DNA of 64,000 nt from REEB509 sp049314555 (GTDB lineage: Bacteria > Pseudomonadota > Alphaproteobacteria > Caulobacterales > Aquidulcibacteraceae), in NCBI GenBank assembly GCA_049314555.1, contig JBMOEW010000006.1, positions 34,253 through 98,252 of the forward strand, in the 5' to 3' direction. The position numbers and the translations under genes are program-made. Every line of letters starts with the position of its first letter. Position 1 is the first letter of the stretch. The notes under the pieces are model-generated. The model ran no database searches. It was not told the DNA's origin and saw nothing but the letters and a program-made list of their open reading frames with translations. Shown here piece by piece: positions 25,558-34,237 of the stretch.

Positions 25558-26481
25558 CTATCTCCCCTCCGCCAGATAAGGCACGACATACACGAACGCG
25601 AACAGGAACAACCAAACCACGTCCACGAAGTGCCAATACCAAGCCGCCGCTTCAAACCCGAAGTGTTTTTGCGGCGTGAACCCGCCAGACAGCAGCCGCA
25701 ACAGGCACACCGCCAGGAAGATCGTGCCAATCACCACGTGCGCGCCGTGAAAGCCCGTCGCCATGAAGAACGACGCCCCATATAGGCTCGCACCCTCGTT
25801 GGGGTTGCCGTAAATGAAGGCCGCGTGGCTGTATTCATAGATCTGTAGCGCCGTGAACGCCAAGCCGAGCACAACCGTCAAGGCCAACCCAAGCTTTGCC
25901 CCAGACCGATCGCCCTGCTGCAGCGCATGGTGCGCCCAGGTGACGGTGGTGCCAGACAACAACAGCACCAGCGTGTTCATCAGCGGCAGATAGAACGGGT
26001 CAAACTGCTCGACCCGCGGTGGCGGCCAGTTGGCCCAGGCAGCCGCGGTCGCCGCGTCCCACGTCGGCACATACCACGAGGCGCGCACCTCGTGGAAAAT
26101 CGCCATCTCAAAGAACACCCAGAACCAGGCCACAAAGAACATGACCTCAGACGCGATGAACAAGATCATGCCGTAACGCAGGCCAATATCCACCACCGGC
26201 TTGTGATCGCCTTGCCGGCTTTCCTTGATCACGTCGCTCCACCAGGCAGCAGCCGTCGCCACCAACCCGACCGCCCCGACCGCAAAGATCCAAGGAGCGC
26301 CTTTGCCAAAGATGATTTGCATTAGGCTGCGGGCTTGTCCTTCCGGGGGCGCCTCCACCAACCCATGCATCATCGTGATAAAGCCAAGCGCCACCAGAAA
26401 CAGCGAGAGCGAGGCCACGAACGGCCACGGGCTCGGGTTCACCAAGTGAAAGTCGTGCTTAACTTCGCTACCGTGCGCCAT
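25558..26481 (-). CDS. ctaE: Cytochrome c oxidase subunit III
   Basis: A 307-residue, seven-helix core subunit of the aa3 oxidase. The N-terminus HDFHLVNPSPWPFVASLSL is diagnostic. Helix signatures include RYGMILFIASEVMFFVAWFWVFFE (with the conserved Glu) and TGFHGAHVVIGTIFL (near residue 240), and the last helix ends WHFVDVVWLFLF. It may carry lipids that stabilise proton uptake. It precedes the DUF983 gene and follows ctaG by 89 bases. Confidence 0.96.
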   Translation of the reverse strand: MAHGSEVKHDFHLVNPSPWPFVASLSLFLVALGFITMMHGLVEAPPEGQARSLMQIIFGKGAPWIFAVGAVGLVATAAAWWSDVIKESRQGDHKPVVDIGLRYGMILFIASEVMFFVAWFWVFFEMAIFHEVRASWYVPTWDAATAAAWANWPPPRVEQFDPFYLPLMNTLVLLLSGTTVTWAHHALQQGDRSGAKLGLALTVVLGLAFTALQIYEYSHAAFIYGNPNEGASLYGASFFMATGFHGAHVVIGTIFLAVCLLRLLSGGFTPQKHFGFEAAAWYWHFVDVVWLFLFAFVYVVPYLAEGR

Positions 26482-26570
26482 GATCGCCCGTTCCCTCGCC
26501 AGTCTTGCGGCCTAGGGGCAAACCGTGCCCCAAGACTCAACCTATCCATGCTCAAGCCAGAGCCTGTAAC

Positions 26571-27194
26571 TCAGCCCGCGTCTCCCGCCAAGGCACGCGG
26601 TGCCGCAGCGGTGTCCAACGCGTCTTCAGCAGCGTCATCCATCGAGCGGTGCATCGTGTAACTGAGCGTCACAGTGCGAACTTCTTCCACATTGATGTCG
26701 TCCGCCAATTCCGGCGCCACATAGAAAATCACGGGGAATTCTTTGGTTTCCCCCGGTTGGATCACCTGCTCCTGAAAACAGAAGCACTGCATTTTGTGGA
26801 AATAAATCCCCGTTTTGTGGGGCGTGACATTGTAGCTCGCCACCGTCGTCACCGGCCGGTCCGAGGGATTGTGCATGGTAAAATATACCAGCGCCGTTTC
26901 CCCAAGGCGCACAACGCTCGGCGTGGCCGGCCCGTTCAGCTCCAGCGGTAAACCGACGGCCACATTGGTATCGAAACGCACTTCCATCGTGCGTGCCAGC
27001 ACCGCCGTGGGGGCCGCTTGCGCCACCTGGGTTGTGCCGCCGTACCCGGTCACTTGGCAAAACAAGCGGTAAAGCGGAACAGCCGCAAACGACAGCCCCA
27101 CCATGCCCGCCACCAAAGCCACGCAGGCCGCAGCGCTCACCGCCATGCGCCGCTGCTTGGCACGATCAAGCCCGTTGTGCCCATAGGGGTTCAT
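26571..27194 (-). CDS. ctaG: Cytochrome c oxidase assembly protein CtaG (Cox11)
   Basis: Delivers copper to the CuB site of subunit I. It is 207 residues from ATG 27194. One N-terminal membrane helix (AAACVALVAGMVGLSFAAVPLYRLFCQVTGYGG, with the conserved first Cys) leads to a periplasmic Ig-like domain. The copper-binding motif is MQCFCFQEQ (CFCF, about residue 130). It ends with an Ala-rich tail. It follows the coxF-like gene by 10 bases. Confidence 0.94.
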   Translation of the reverse strand: MNPYGHNGLDRAKQRRMAVSAAACVALVAGMVGLSFAAVPLYRLFCQVTGYGGTTQVAQAAPTAVLARTMEVRFDTNVAVGLPLELNGPATPSVVRLGETALVYFTMHNPSDRPVTTVASYNVTPHKTGIYFHKMQCFCFQEQVIQPGETKEFPVIFYVAPELADDINVEEVRTVTLSYTMHRSMDDAAEDALDTAAAPRALAGDAG

Positions 27195-27204
27195 CAGCAG
27201 GTCC

Positions 27205-27357
27205 TCACAATGGCCGGTCCAGCACAGCCGCGCCAAGCTGGCTGACCGTGACGCCGAACACTAAAAGCATCAACACAAACAACAGCCAGCCCAGCACTGC
27301 ATTGCGCCGCTTGCGGGCCTGCAGCTGGTCTGGGGTCAAGCGCACACCGTCGCTCAT
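27205..27357 (-). CDS. Small CoxF-like membrane protein
   Basis: A 50-residue protein starting at ATG 27357, which overlaps the ctaB stop (ATGA). It has a charged N-terminus (SDGVRLTPDQLQARKRRN) and one membrane helix (AVLGWLLFVLMLLVFGVTVSQLG). Small single-helix proteins, sometimes called CoxF, occupy this place between ctaB and ctaG in alphaproteobacterial cta operons. The role is presumed to be oxidase assembly. The assignment rests mainly on context and topology. Confidence 0.72.
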   Translation of the reverse strand: MSDGVRLTPDQLQARKRRNAVLGWLLFVLMLLVFGVTVSQLGAAVLDRPL

Positions 27358-28382
27358 GCGCCACCGCCCGCCAACGCTGGCATCACAAACGGCGTAGCCC
27401 AATGCAGGCCCGCGCCGTGTTCCACCAGCAACGCGGCAAACAGGCAAAACAAATAGCCAATCGAAAACGCAAACAGGTCCCGCGCGGCCTTGTCCCCGCG
27501 TTGCACGGCGTAAAGATCGGCATCGCCCACCGCACCGCTCTCCCCGGCCCGCGAGGCAAACACCCGAACCGCCAAAAGCACGAACAACGCGCCCCCAAGC
27601 CCGGCCGCCACCGCATAGAGCCCGCCGCCAAGCCCCGTTAGCACCGGCACAAAACCGAGCGGTGCCATGACCAAGGCATAAAGCAGGATCTGCAGCCGCG
27701 CAGCCTTCGGCCCGCGCGTCACCGGCAGCATCGGCACCCCGGCAGCCGCATAGTCACCCTTCTGATAAAGGCAGAGCGCCCAAAAGTGCGGCGGCGTCCA
27801 AAAGAAGATGATCGCCACCAGAATTGCTGGGTCAAGCGACAGCCCGCCGGTCTTGGCAGCCCATGCCACCGCCGGTGGCAAGGCCCCGGCCAAGCCCCCG
27901 ATCACGATGTTCTGCGCGGTCCGCCGCTTCAGCCACATCGTGTAAACCACCGCATAAAACCAGATGGTGAAGGCAAGCAGCACCGCCGCGAACGTGCCGC
28001 CGGCCAGCGCCATCATCAGCACCGACAGGCCAGACACCATCAGCCCCAGCATTAGGGCTTCGTCCTTTGGCACGCGGCCAGCGGGAACCGGACGCCCCCG
28101 GGTCCGCACCATTTTCGCGTCGATGTCGGCGTCGTACCACATGTTGAGCGCGCCGGCCGCGCCGGCCCCGCACGCGATCGCCAGGATCGACACAAACCCC
28201 AGCACCAGATCGCCTGCCCCCGGTGCCGCAACGTAGCCCGCAAGCGCCGTAAACACGACCAGGCTCATTACCCGCGGCTTCATCAGCGCAAGATAGTCGC
28301 CTGGCAGCGCCGCCAAAGAATCCGCCGGCGGCCGTGGCCGGTTCGCCGGCTCAGGATTGTCCTGAAGAGCTGTATCGCTCAC
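27354..28382 (-). CDS. ctaB: Protoheme IX farnesyltransferase (heme O synthase)
   Basis: Adds the farnesyl tail to heme B, giving heme O for the aa3 oxidase. It is 342 residues of the UbiA fold with about nine helices. The first Asp-rich motif is NMWYDADIDAKMVRTRGRP (NxxxDxxxD), preceded by LALMKPRVMSLVVFTALAGY. The second conserved cytoplasmic loop contains GDYAAAGVPMLPV. It is separated from ctaD by a 145-base gap carrying a probable terminator, so it may need its own promoter. Confidence 0.95.
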   Translation of the reverse strand: MSDTALQDNPEPANRPRPPADSLAALPGDYLALMKPRVMSLVVFTALAGYVAAPGAGDLVLGFVSILAIACGAGAAGALNMWYDADIDAKMVRTRGRPVPAGRVPKDEALMLGLMVSGLSVLMMALAGGTFAAVLLAFTIWFYAVVYTMWLKRRTAQNIVIGGLAGALPPAVAWAAKTGGLSLDPAILVAIIFFWTPPHFWALCLYQKGDYAAAGVPMLPVTRGPKAARLQILLYALVMAPLGFVPVLTGLGGGLYAVAAGLGGALFVLLAVRVFASRAGESGAVGDADLYAVQRGDKAARDLFAFSIGYLFCLFAALLVEHGAGLHWATPFVMPALAGGGA

Positions 28383-28447
28383 GAAAACACCTCACTGTCC
28401 GGCGAGGCAAGAGGCGCAGACGACCGTCAGCGCCCCCGGACACTTGC

Positions 28448-28492
28448 AAAAAACGTCACCTCGCCCCTGAGACAAAGGCCCCAAGGGCGAGG
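28448..28492 (-). terminator. Intrinsic terminator or attenuator between ctaD and ctaB
   Basis: On the minus strand CCTCGCCC and GGGCGAGG form a perfect 8-base stem with an 18-base loop. TGACG then leads into six Ts (six As at 28448-28453 on the plus strand). It lies just past ctaD, so it can end or thin transcription before ctaB and give subunits I and II an excess over the assembly genes. Confidence 0.65.
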
Positions 28493-28527
28493 CAGGCGAC
28501 ATCCATTGCCGCAACAGATCCGACCGA

Positions 28528-30258
28528 TCAGTGGTGCTTATCGGCCGTGATCACAGGCAGTTCGTTGAACTGGTGGAATGGCGGCGGCGAAGACAGCGTC
28601 CATTCAAGGGTTGTTGCCCCTTCACCCCAGGGGTTGTTCCCTGCCTTGCGGCGAACAAGGAACATCTCCGCAAGCACCAGCAGGAAGATCAAAGTCCCCA
28701 CAGCCGTGATCACATACCCGATCGATGAAACGCCGTTCCAATAGGCAAACGCGTCTGGATAGTCAATGTAGCGGCGCGGCATCCCCTGCAGCCCAAGGAA
28801 GTGTTGCGGGAAGAAGATGATGTTCACGCCCACGAACGTGATCCAGAAATGCAGCCCCGCCAGGAACCCGTTGTAGCGATAGCCGCTCATCTTCGGGATC
28901 CAGTAATAGAAGCCCGCAAAGATCGCAAACACCGCCCCAAGGCTCAGCACATAGTGGAAGTGCGCCACCACATAGTAGGTGTCGTGCAGAACGGTATCGA
29001 TGCCAGAATTGGCGAGAACCACGCCGGTAACCCCGCCCACGGTGAACAGGAAGATAAACCCGATCGCCCACAGCATCGGCACTTTGAAGTCCAACGAGCC
29101 GCCCCACATCGTGGCGACCCAGCTGAAAATCTTGATCCCAGTCGGCACCGCAATCACCATCGTCGCGGCCACGAAATAGGCTTCCAAATCAAAGCCCATC
29201 CCCACCGTATACATGTGGTGCGCCCAAACGATGAAGCCGATGAACCCGATCGACACCATGGCGTACGCCATGCCGAGATAGCCAAACACCGGCTTGCGCG
29301 AGAACGTCGAGACGATGTGGCTGATCATCCCGAACCCGGGCAGGATCAGAATGTACACTTCCGGATGTCCGAAGAACCAGAACAAGTGCTGGTACATTAC
29401 CGGATCGCCACCACCCGCCGGGTTGAAGAACGTGGTTTGGAACAACCGGTCTGTCAAAAGCATGGTCAATGCGCCAGCCAGCACCGGCAGCGACAGCAGC
29501 AGCAAGAAGGCCGTCACCAACACCGACCACACAAACAACGGCATCCGGTGCATGGTCATGCCCGGCGCGCGCATATTGAAGATCGTGGTGATGAAGTTGA
29601 TCGCGCCCAAAATCGAACTGATCCCAGCAATGTGCAGCGAAAGGATCAGCAGGTCCATCGACGGACCCGTATGATAAATGTTCGTGGACAGCGGCGGATA
29701 CAGCGTCCAGCCGCCGCCAAAGCCCGGCCCCGCCGGCCCCCCCGGTACCAGCATCGAAATCACCGCCAGCGTGAAGCTGAACGGCAACAGCCAGAACGAG
29801 ATGTTGTTCATCCGCGGGAAGGCCATGTCCGGCGCACCGATCATGATCGGCACAAACCAGTTCCCAAAGCCCCCGATCATCGCCGGCATGACCATGAAGA
29901 AGATCATGATCAAGGCGTGATAGGTGATCAGCACGTTATAGAAGTGCTTGGCTTGGTCCACGCGCCAGTCCCAGAACTGGGCCGCGTTCATCGCCCCAGA
30001 GGCGACCTGCGCCTTGATGCTCTCTGGCACCTGCACGAAATGCGGCAACACGGTCACGCCCGGCTCCGCCAACTCCCAGCGGATCATCCCAGACATGATC
30101 CCGCCGATCAGCCCCGCGATGATCGCGAAGATCAGATACATCGTGCCGATGTCTTTGTGGTTCGTCGAATAAACCCAGCGCTTCCAATCCAGAAGCTTGG
30201 GCCGGTGATCATCGTGGACCACGTCGTGGGCCACATTTTCCGCGGTCTGCGCGCTCAT
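28528..30258 (-). CDS. ctaD: Cytochrome c oxidase subunit I (aa3 type)
   Basis: The catalytic subunit with heme a, heme a3 and CuB. It is 576 residues and twelve helices. The D-pathway entry and heme a ligand region are near NVLITYHALIMIFFMVMPAMIGGFGNWFVP. WFFGHPEVYILILPGFG holds the CuB His and the cross-linked Tyr (His-Pro-Glu-Val-Tyr). VWAHHMYTVG has the two further CuB His. VVAHFHYVLSLG contains the heme ligands. The HPEVY motif marks the A-type family. It lies 18 bases after ctaC. Confidence 0.97.
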   Translation of the reverse strand: MSAQTAENVAHDVVHDDHRPKLLDWKRWVYSTNHKDIGTMYLIFAIIAGLIGGIMSGMIRWELAEPGVTVLPHFVQVPESIKAQVASGAMNAAQFWDWRVDQAKHFYNVLITYHALIMIFFMVMPAMIGGFGNWFVPIMIGAPDMAFPRMNNISFWLLPFSFTLAVISMLVPGGPAGPGFGGGWTLYPPLSTNIYHTGPSMDLLILSLHIAGISSILGAINFITTIFNMRAPGMTMHRMPLFVWSVLVTAFLLLLSLPVLAGALTMLLTDRLFQTTFFNPAGGGDPVMYQHLFWFFGHPEVYILILPGFGMISHIVSTFSRKPVFGYLGMAYAMVSIGFIGFIVWAHHMYTVGMGFDLEAYFVAATMVIAVPTGIKIFSWVATMWGGSLDFKVPMLWAIGFIFLFTVGGVTGVVLANSGIDTVLHDTYYVVAHFHYVLSLGAVFAIFAGFYYWIPKMSGYRYNGFLAGLHFWITFVGVNIIFFPQHFLGLQGMPRRYIDYPDAFAYWNGVSSIGYVITAVGTLIFLLVLAEMFLVRRKAGNNPWGEGATTLEWTLSSPPPFHQFNELPVITADKHH

Positions 30259-30276
30259 CCCCGTCTCCTCAGAATA

Positions 30277-31143
30277 TCAGCGGGCCGGAGCCGCAGCGGG
30301 GGTCGCCGCTGCGCTGGCCTGGATGGCGGTGCCACCTTGCGATTCAATCCAGCGGTTAAACTCCGCCCGGCTTACGGCCCGAACCTCGATCGGCATGTAG
30401 GCGTGGTTCTTGCCGCACAACTCAGAGCACTGGCCATAGAAAATGCCTTCTTGGTTCACGTTGAACCACCCCTCGTTGATGCGTCCGGGGATCGCATCCT
30501 CCTTCACCCCGAACGCGGGCATCGCCCACGAATGGATGACATCGTTCGAGGTCACCTGGATCCGCACCACGGTGTCCACTGGCACGTAAATCGGGTTATC
30601 CACTGCCAACAACGCCGGCCGGCCTTCCGCCCGGGCTTGGTCCTCTGGCAGCATGTTGGAATAGACTTGCACGGCACCGTTGTCGGGATACTCGTATTGC
30701 CAGTTCCAGCTGTTGCCGATCGCCTTGATCGTCAGCTCCGCCGGCGGCACCCGCTCTTCTTCATACAAAAGCGGGAACGATTTCCACGCGATCGCCACCA
30801 GGATGAACACCGGGATCACGGTCCACAGCACTTCCACGGCGACATTATGGGTGAACGTCTTTGGCGTTGGATTGGCGCGCCGGTTATAGCGCACCACAAC
30901 CCAGATCAGCAGCGCCAACACAAACAAAGTGATCACAGTGATGATCACCAACACGAAATTGTGAAAGTCGGCGATATCTTGCTTCACCTCAGTCGCGGCT
31001 GGCTGGAAATCGATCGCGCCGGGCGTTGGTTGGCCCATCAAGTCCGCGTTCGCCATCGCTTGGCCAGCAAAGCTCCAGCCCCCAAGCACCCCCGCCAGCA
31101 TCAAGCCTGCCCGACCCTGCATCTTCTTTGCCCAGTTCCCCAC
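30277..31143 (-). CDS. ctaC: Cytochrome c oxidase subunit II
   Basis: Carries the CuA centre that accepts electrons from cytochrome c. It is 288 residues: a cleavable signal (about 10-31), two membrane helices (ADFHNFVLVIITVITLFVLALLIWVV and VLWTVIPVFILVAIAW), and a periplasmic cupredoxin domain. CuA ligands are in DVIHSWAMPAFG and YGQCSELCGKNHAYMP. There is no fused cytochrome c domain. It is the first gene of the cta run and is divergent from the first TPR gene across 181 bases. Confidence 0.96.
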   Translation of the reverse strand: MGNWAKKMQGRAGLMLAGVLGGWSFAGQAMANADLMGQPTPGAIDFQPAATEVKQDIADFHNFVLVIITVITLFVLALLIWVVVRYNRRANPTPKTFTHNVAVEVLWTVIPVFILVAIAWKSFPLLYEEERVPPAELTIKAIGNSWNWQYEYPDNGAVQVYSNMLPEDQARAEGRPALLAVDNPIYVPVDTVVRIQVTSNDVIHSWAMPAFGVKEDAIPGRINEGWFNVNQEGIFYGQCSELCGKNHAYMPIEVRAVSRAEFNRWIESQGGTAIQASAAATPAAAPAR

Positions 31144-31324
31144 GTGTGGGTCTCCCTCACGTTTGCATTCTTACCGACACGCGCAGTAGCGCGCTTCGCA
31201 ACCAAAGCATATACTTCTGATCGCATTCAAAGCGACAGACGCACGCCGTTTTGTCGCACTTTAACCACATACAAGACCCAACTGGCCCAAGCAGGCCAAC
31301 CGCGGTCGCAACGAGGGTATTTGC

Positions 31325-32020
31325 ATGAGCCGAAGCGCCACACCAACACGCGTTTTCGGCTACAGCCTTGCCACGCTTTGCGCAACCGTAGTCATGGCAG
31401 CGCTTGCAGTTGCCCAGCCCAACAACCCAGAAAACCGCAACAGGGACTCCACCGCCCGCACCTCCGTCGGCGCGCCCTATGCCACCTTGTGCGCCGAAGC
31501 CGCCGCCGCCGGCCGCACCGACGATGAAGCCGCCGCCGCCTGCGACCGTGCCGTCCAGTCCGAGCGGCTCAACCGCACCAATATGATTGCGACACAAATC
31601 AACCGCGGCGCTGTGTATCTGCGCCGGCGCGACGGCCGCAACGCCCTAGACGCCTACCAATCGGTGCTCCGCCTGGACGACGATCACGCCCAGGCGCTGC
31701 TTTCCAGTGGCATTGCCTACGACATGGTAGGCCAACCAGGCCCCGCTGTCGCATCGATCACCAGGGCCCTCACCCTTGGCATCGACCGGCCCTACACGGC
31801 TTATTACTACCGCGCCCGCGCCCGTGAAGCCCTGGGCGATGTCCGCGGCGCCTACGAAGACTACCGCACCGCCATCGAGATCGAACCGAACTGGGAGCCA
31901 GCCTTCGAGGAATTGGCCCGGTTCGCCCGCGTCCGTCGCGACCAACTGGCCGAGCTCGTCGCCGAAGGCGATGGCGAGGTCAATTCTGATCCCCCCGCGT
32001 CCCCAGGCGGACAAAGATGA
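31325..32020 (+). CDS. Exported tetratricopeptide-repeat protein
   Basis: A 231-residue protein. A signal-like segment (about 11-30 FGYSLATLCATVVMAALAVAQ) is followed by a Cys-containing helical pair (YATLCAEAAAAGRTDDEAAAACDRAV) and three TPR-like repeats (NRGAVYLRRRDGRNALDAYQ; LLSSGIAYDMVGQPGPAVAS; YYRARAREALGDVRGAYEDY). It ends in a polar tail. It is probably periplasmic, and the partner is unknown. The next gene encodes a shorter paralogue with the same layout, and their frames overlap or abut. Confidence 0.75.
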   Translation: MSRSATPTRVFGYSLATLCATVVMAALAVAQPNNPENRNRDSTARTSVGAPYATLCAEAAAAGRTDDEAAAACDRAVQSERLNRTNMIATQINRGAVYLRRRDGRNALDAYQSVLRLDDDHAQALLSSGIAYDMVGQPGPAVASITRALTLGIDRPYTAYYYRARAREALGDVRGAYEDYRTAIEIEPNWEPAFEELARFARVRRDQLAELVAEGDGEVNSDPPASPGGQR

Positions 32021-32034
32021 CCAGGAGGACAAAA

Positions 32035-32589
32035 ATGAAAAGCCTTTTTGCCTGCGCGACCCTGGCCGTTATCGCCGCCCTCGCCACCCCGGCTTCGGCG
32101 TCGGTCACTGTGCTCGGCAATGGAGCAGCCCGCATGTGCTATCAGGCCGCCCGCGACGGCCCCGCCAGCATGTTTGCCATTCGCGAGTGTGATGCAGCCA
32201 TCGAAGCTGGCCAGCTCTCCAATGCCGATCGCGCCGCCACCTTCGTCAACCGCGGCGTGATCCACCTGCAGCGCCGCAACGCCAGCGAAGCCTTGGCCGA
32301 TTTTGATGCAGCCCTCGCCATTAACCCCACCATTGGCGAAGCCCACGTCAACCGCGGCGCAGCCCTGATCCTCTTGAACCGCGCCCAGGAAGCGATCCAG
32401 GAAATCAGCCGCGGCCTGGAACTGGGTACACAAGACCCCCACGAAGCGCACTTCAACCGCGCTGTCGCCTATGAAATTCAAGGCGATCTGGCGGCGGCCT
32501 TCCGGGACTACTCCCGCGCCCAGGAACTCAAGCCAGATTGGGCGCTCCCCCAGGTCGAACTGGCACGGTTTAGCGTCGCAAGGCGCTAA
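32035..32589 (+). CDS. Exported tetratricopeptide-repeat protein, paralogue of the preceding gene
   Basis: A 184-residue protein from ATG 32035, preceded by CAGGAGGAC. A clear signal peptide (MKSLFACATLAVIAALATPASA) is followed by a Cys pair (about C35 and C51) and three TPR repeats (FVNRGVIHLQRRNASEALADFDAALAI; HVNRGAALILLNRAQEAIQE; HFNRAVAYEIQGDLAAAFRDY). The layout and repeat sequence match the upstream gene, so the pair arose by duplication. I chose the downstream ATG over one 6 codons earlier because of the ribosome site. Confidence 0.77.
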   Translation: MKSLFACATLAVIAALATPASASVTVLGNGAARMCYQAARDGPASMFAIRECDAAIEAGQLSNADRAATFVNRGVIHLQRRNASEALADFDAALAINPTIGEAHVNRGAALILLNRAQEAIQEISRGLELGTQDPHEAHFNRAVAYEIQGDLAAAFRDYSRAQELKPDWALPQVELARFSVARR

Positions 32590-32651
32590 ACCCCTTCCCT
32601 CAGCGCCGTCCACCCCCATACTAATACCCTCAAGCAGCACAGGATTCCCCC

Positions 32652-34073
32652 ATGGCCGACGGCGCAAGCGGTGCATTTTCAGGCGTCGCAATCGACTGGA
32701 AGAAGGCCGAAAAGCAAATCGCAACGGCGGCCAAAGGGGCCGACGATGGCGAACTCTTCGTCGAAGATAGCGTCTCTGAAAGCTTCGCCTGGGACGATGG
32801 CCGCCTGAAGTCCGCCAGCTATGACGCAACCCAAGGCTTTGGCCTGCGGATCGTCACTGGCGAAACCACGGGGTACGCCCATTCAAGCCTGGTGGACGAC
32901 GCAGCCATCGGCCGCGCCGCCGAGGCCGCAGCCAGCGCCAAGCGCGGCCGCGAAGGCACCTTGGCAGAGGGTCCCCGCCGCACCAATCGCCACCGCTACG
33001 AAGACATCAACCCCTTGGACGCCCCAAGCTTCGTCGCCAAGACAGAGCTGCTTGCCGAAATCGATGCCTACTGCCGCGCCAAAGATCCAAGCGTGGTGCA
33101 GGTCTCGGCTTCCCTGGCCGCCAACCGCCGCGCCATTGCGATCCTGCGCCCAGACGGCGCCAGATACGAAGACAATCGCCCCCTGGTACGCATCAATGTT
33201 GCGGTCACAGTGGAGCGCGACGGTCGCCGCGAAACCGGCTCCGCCGGTGCCGGTGGCAGGCGCGCCTACGAAGCCTTCCTCACCCCAAAGCGCTGGAGAG
33301 CCCTGGCGGACGAAGCCCTGCGCATCGCCCTGGTCAACCTGGACGCGATCCCTGCCCCGGTCGGCGAGATGGATGTGGTTTTGGGCCCCGGCTGGCCCGG
33401 CGTTCTGCTCCACGAGGCGGTCGGTCACGGCCTGGAAGGCGATTTCAACCGCAAGGGCACGTCGGCCTTCGCCGGCAAGCTCGGCGAGCGCGTGGCCGCC
33501 AAAGGCGTAACGGTGGTGGACGACGGCACCTTCATGCACCGCCGCGGCTCCCTCACGATTGACGACGAAGGCACCCCGACTGGCCGCACGGTGTTGATCG
33601 AAGACGGCATCCTGAAGGGCTATCTCCAGGATCGGCTCAACGCCCGGCTCATGGGCGTCAAACCCACAGGCAACGGCCGGCGCGAAAGCTACGCCAGCCA
33701 ACCCATGCCCCGCATGACCAACACCTTCATGACCGCCGGCGACAAGAAGCCAGAAGAAATCCTCGCCAAGCTCAAACGCGGCATCTACGCCGTGAACTTT
33801 GGCGGCGGCCAGGTCGATATCACCAGCGGCAAGTTCGTGTTCCAATGCACCGAAGCCTATCTGGTGGAGAAGGGCAAAATCGTTGCCCCGGTCAAGAACG
33901 CTACCCTGATCGGCGATGGCCCCTCCGCCCTCACCCGTGTGACAATGGTGGGCGACGATCTCAAGCTAGACGACGGCGTCGGCACCTGCGGCAAGGGCGG
34001 CCAAAGCGTGCCGGTCGGCGTCGGCCAACCCACGCTGTACATCAAGGGATTGACCGTCGGCGGCGCTGGCTAA
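32652..34073 (+). CDS. tldD: Metalloprotease TldD
   Basis: A 473-residue subunit of the TldD/TldE heterodimer that trims peptides (microcin maturation and CcdA degradation in E. coli). The zinc motif is HEAVGHGLEGDFNR (HExxxH, about residue 256). The N-terminus DGELFVEDSVSESFAWDDGRLK and the C-terminal GGGQVDITSGKFVFQCTEAYLVEKGK are typical. No tldE gene is next to it in the window, and pairing partners are often unlinked. Confidence 0.94.
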   Translation: MADGASGAFSGVAIDWKKAEKQIATAAKGADDGELFVEDSVSESFAWDDGRLKSASYDATQGFGLRIVTGETTGYAHSSLVDDAAIGRAAEAAASAKRGREGTLAEGPRRTNRHRYEDINPLDAPSFVAKTELLAEIDAYCRAKDPSVVQVSASLAANRRAIAILRPDGARYEDNRPLVRINVAVTVERDGRRETGSAGAGGRRAYEAFLTPKRWRALADEALRIALVNLDAIPAPVGEMDVVLGPGWPGVLLHEAVGHGLEGDFNRKGTSAFAGKLGERVAAKGVTVVDDGTFMHRRGSLTIDDEGTPTGRTVLIEDGILKGYLQDRLNARLMGVKPTGNGRRESYASQPMPRMTNTFMTAGDKKPEEILAKLKRGIYAVNFGGGQVDITSGKFVFQCTEAYLVEKGKIVAPVKNATLIGDGPSALTRVTMVGDDLKLDDGVGTCGKGGQSVPVGVGQPTLYIKGLTVGGAG

Positions 34074-34117
34074 CCAACCACGCCCCACAGCTATCGGCTC
34101 AAAGCTGCAAAGACGTC

Positions 34118-34155
34118 GCAGGCGCTTGCATCCAAACCGGCAGGCGCCTGCATCC
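34118..34155 (+). repeat. Two 16-base direct repeats upstream of the TonB receptor
   Basis: GCAGGCGCTTGCATCC at 34118-34133 recurs at 34140-34155 with one change (T to C). Start-to-start spacing is 22 bases, two helical turns. The pair lies about 85 bases before the receptor ATG, within the 164-base gap after tldD. It could be a tandem operator. No regulator is identified. Confidence 0.6.
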
Positions 34156-34237
34156 CCTGATCGTCACACAAAAACAAAAGCCTTGATTTCATCGTTTTTC
34201 GATAAGAGAAGGGGCGCTACTCAGAAGGGGTGGAACG

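Noticed and set aside
28801..31527. 908-codon plus-strand open frame opposite ctaD and ctaC
   Set aside because: It is the antisense shadow of high-GC genes: His/Arg/Gln-rich composition, no domain and no ribosome site.
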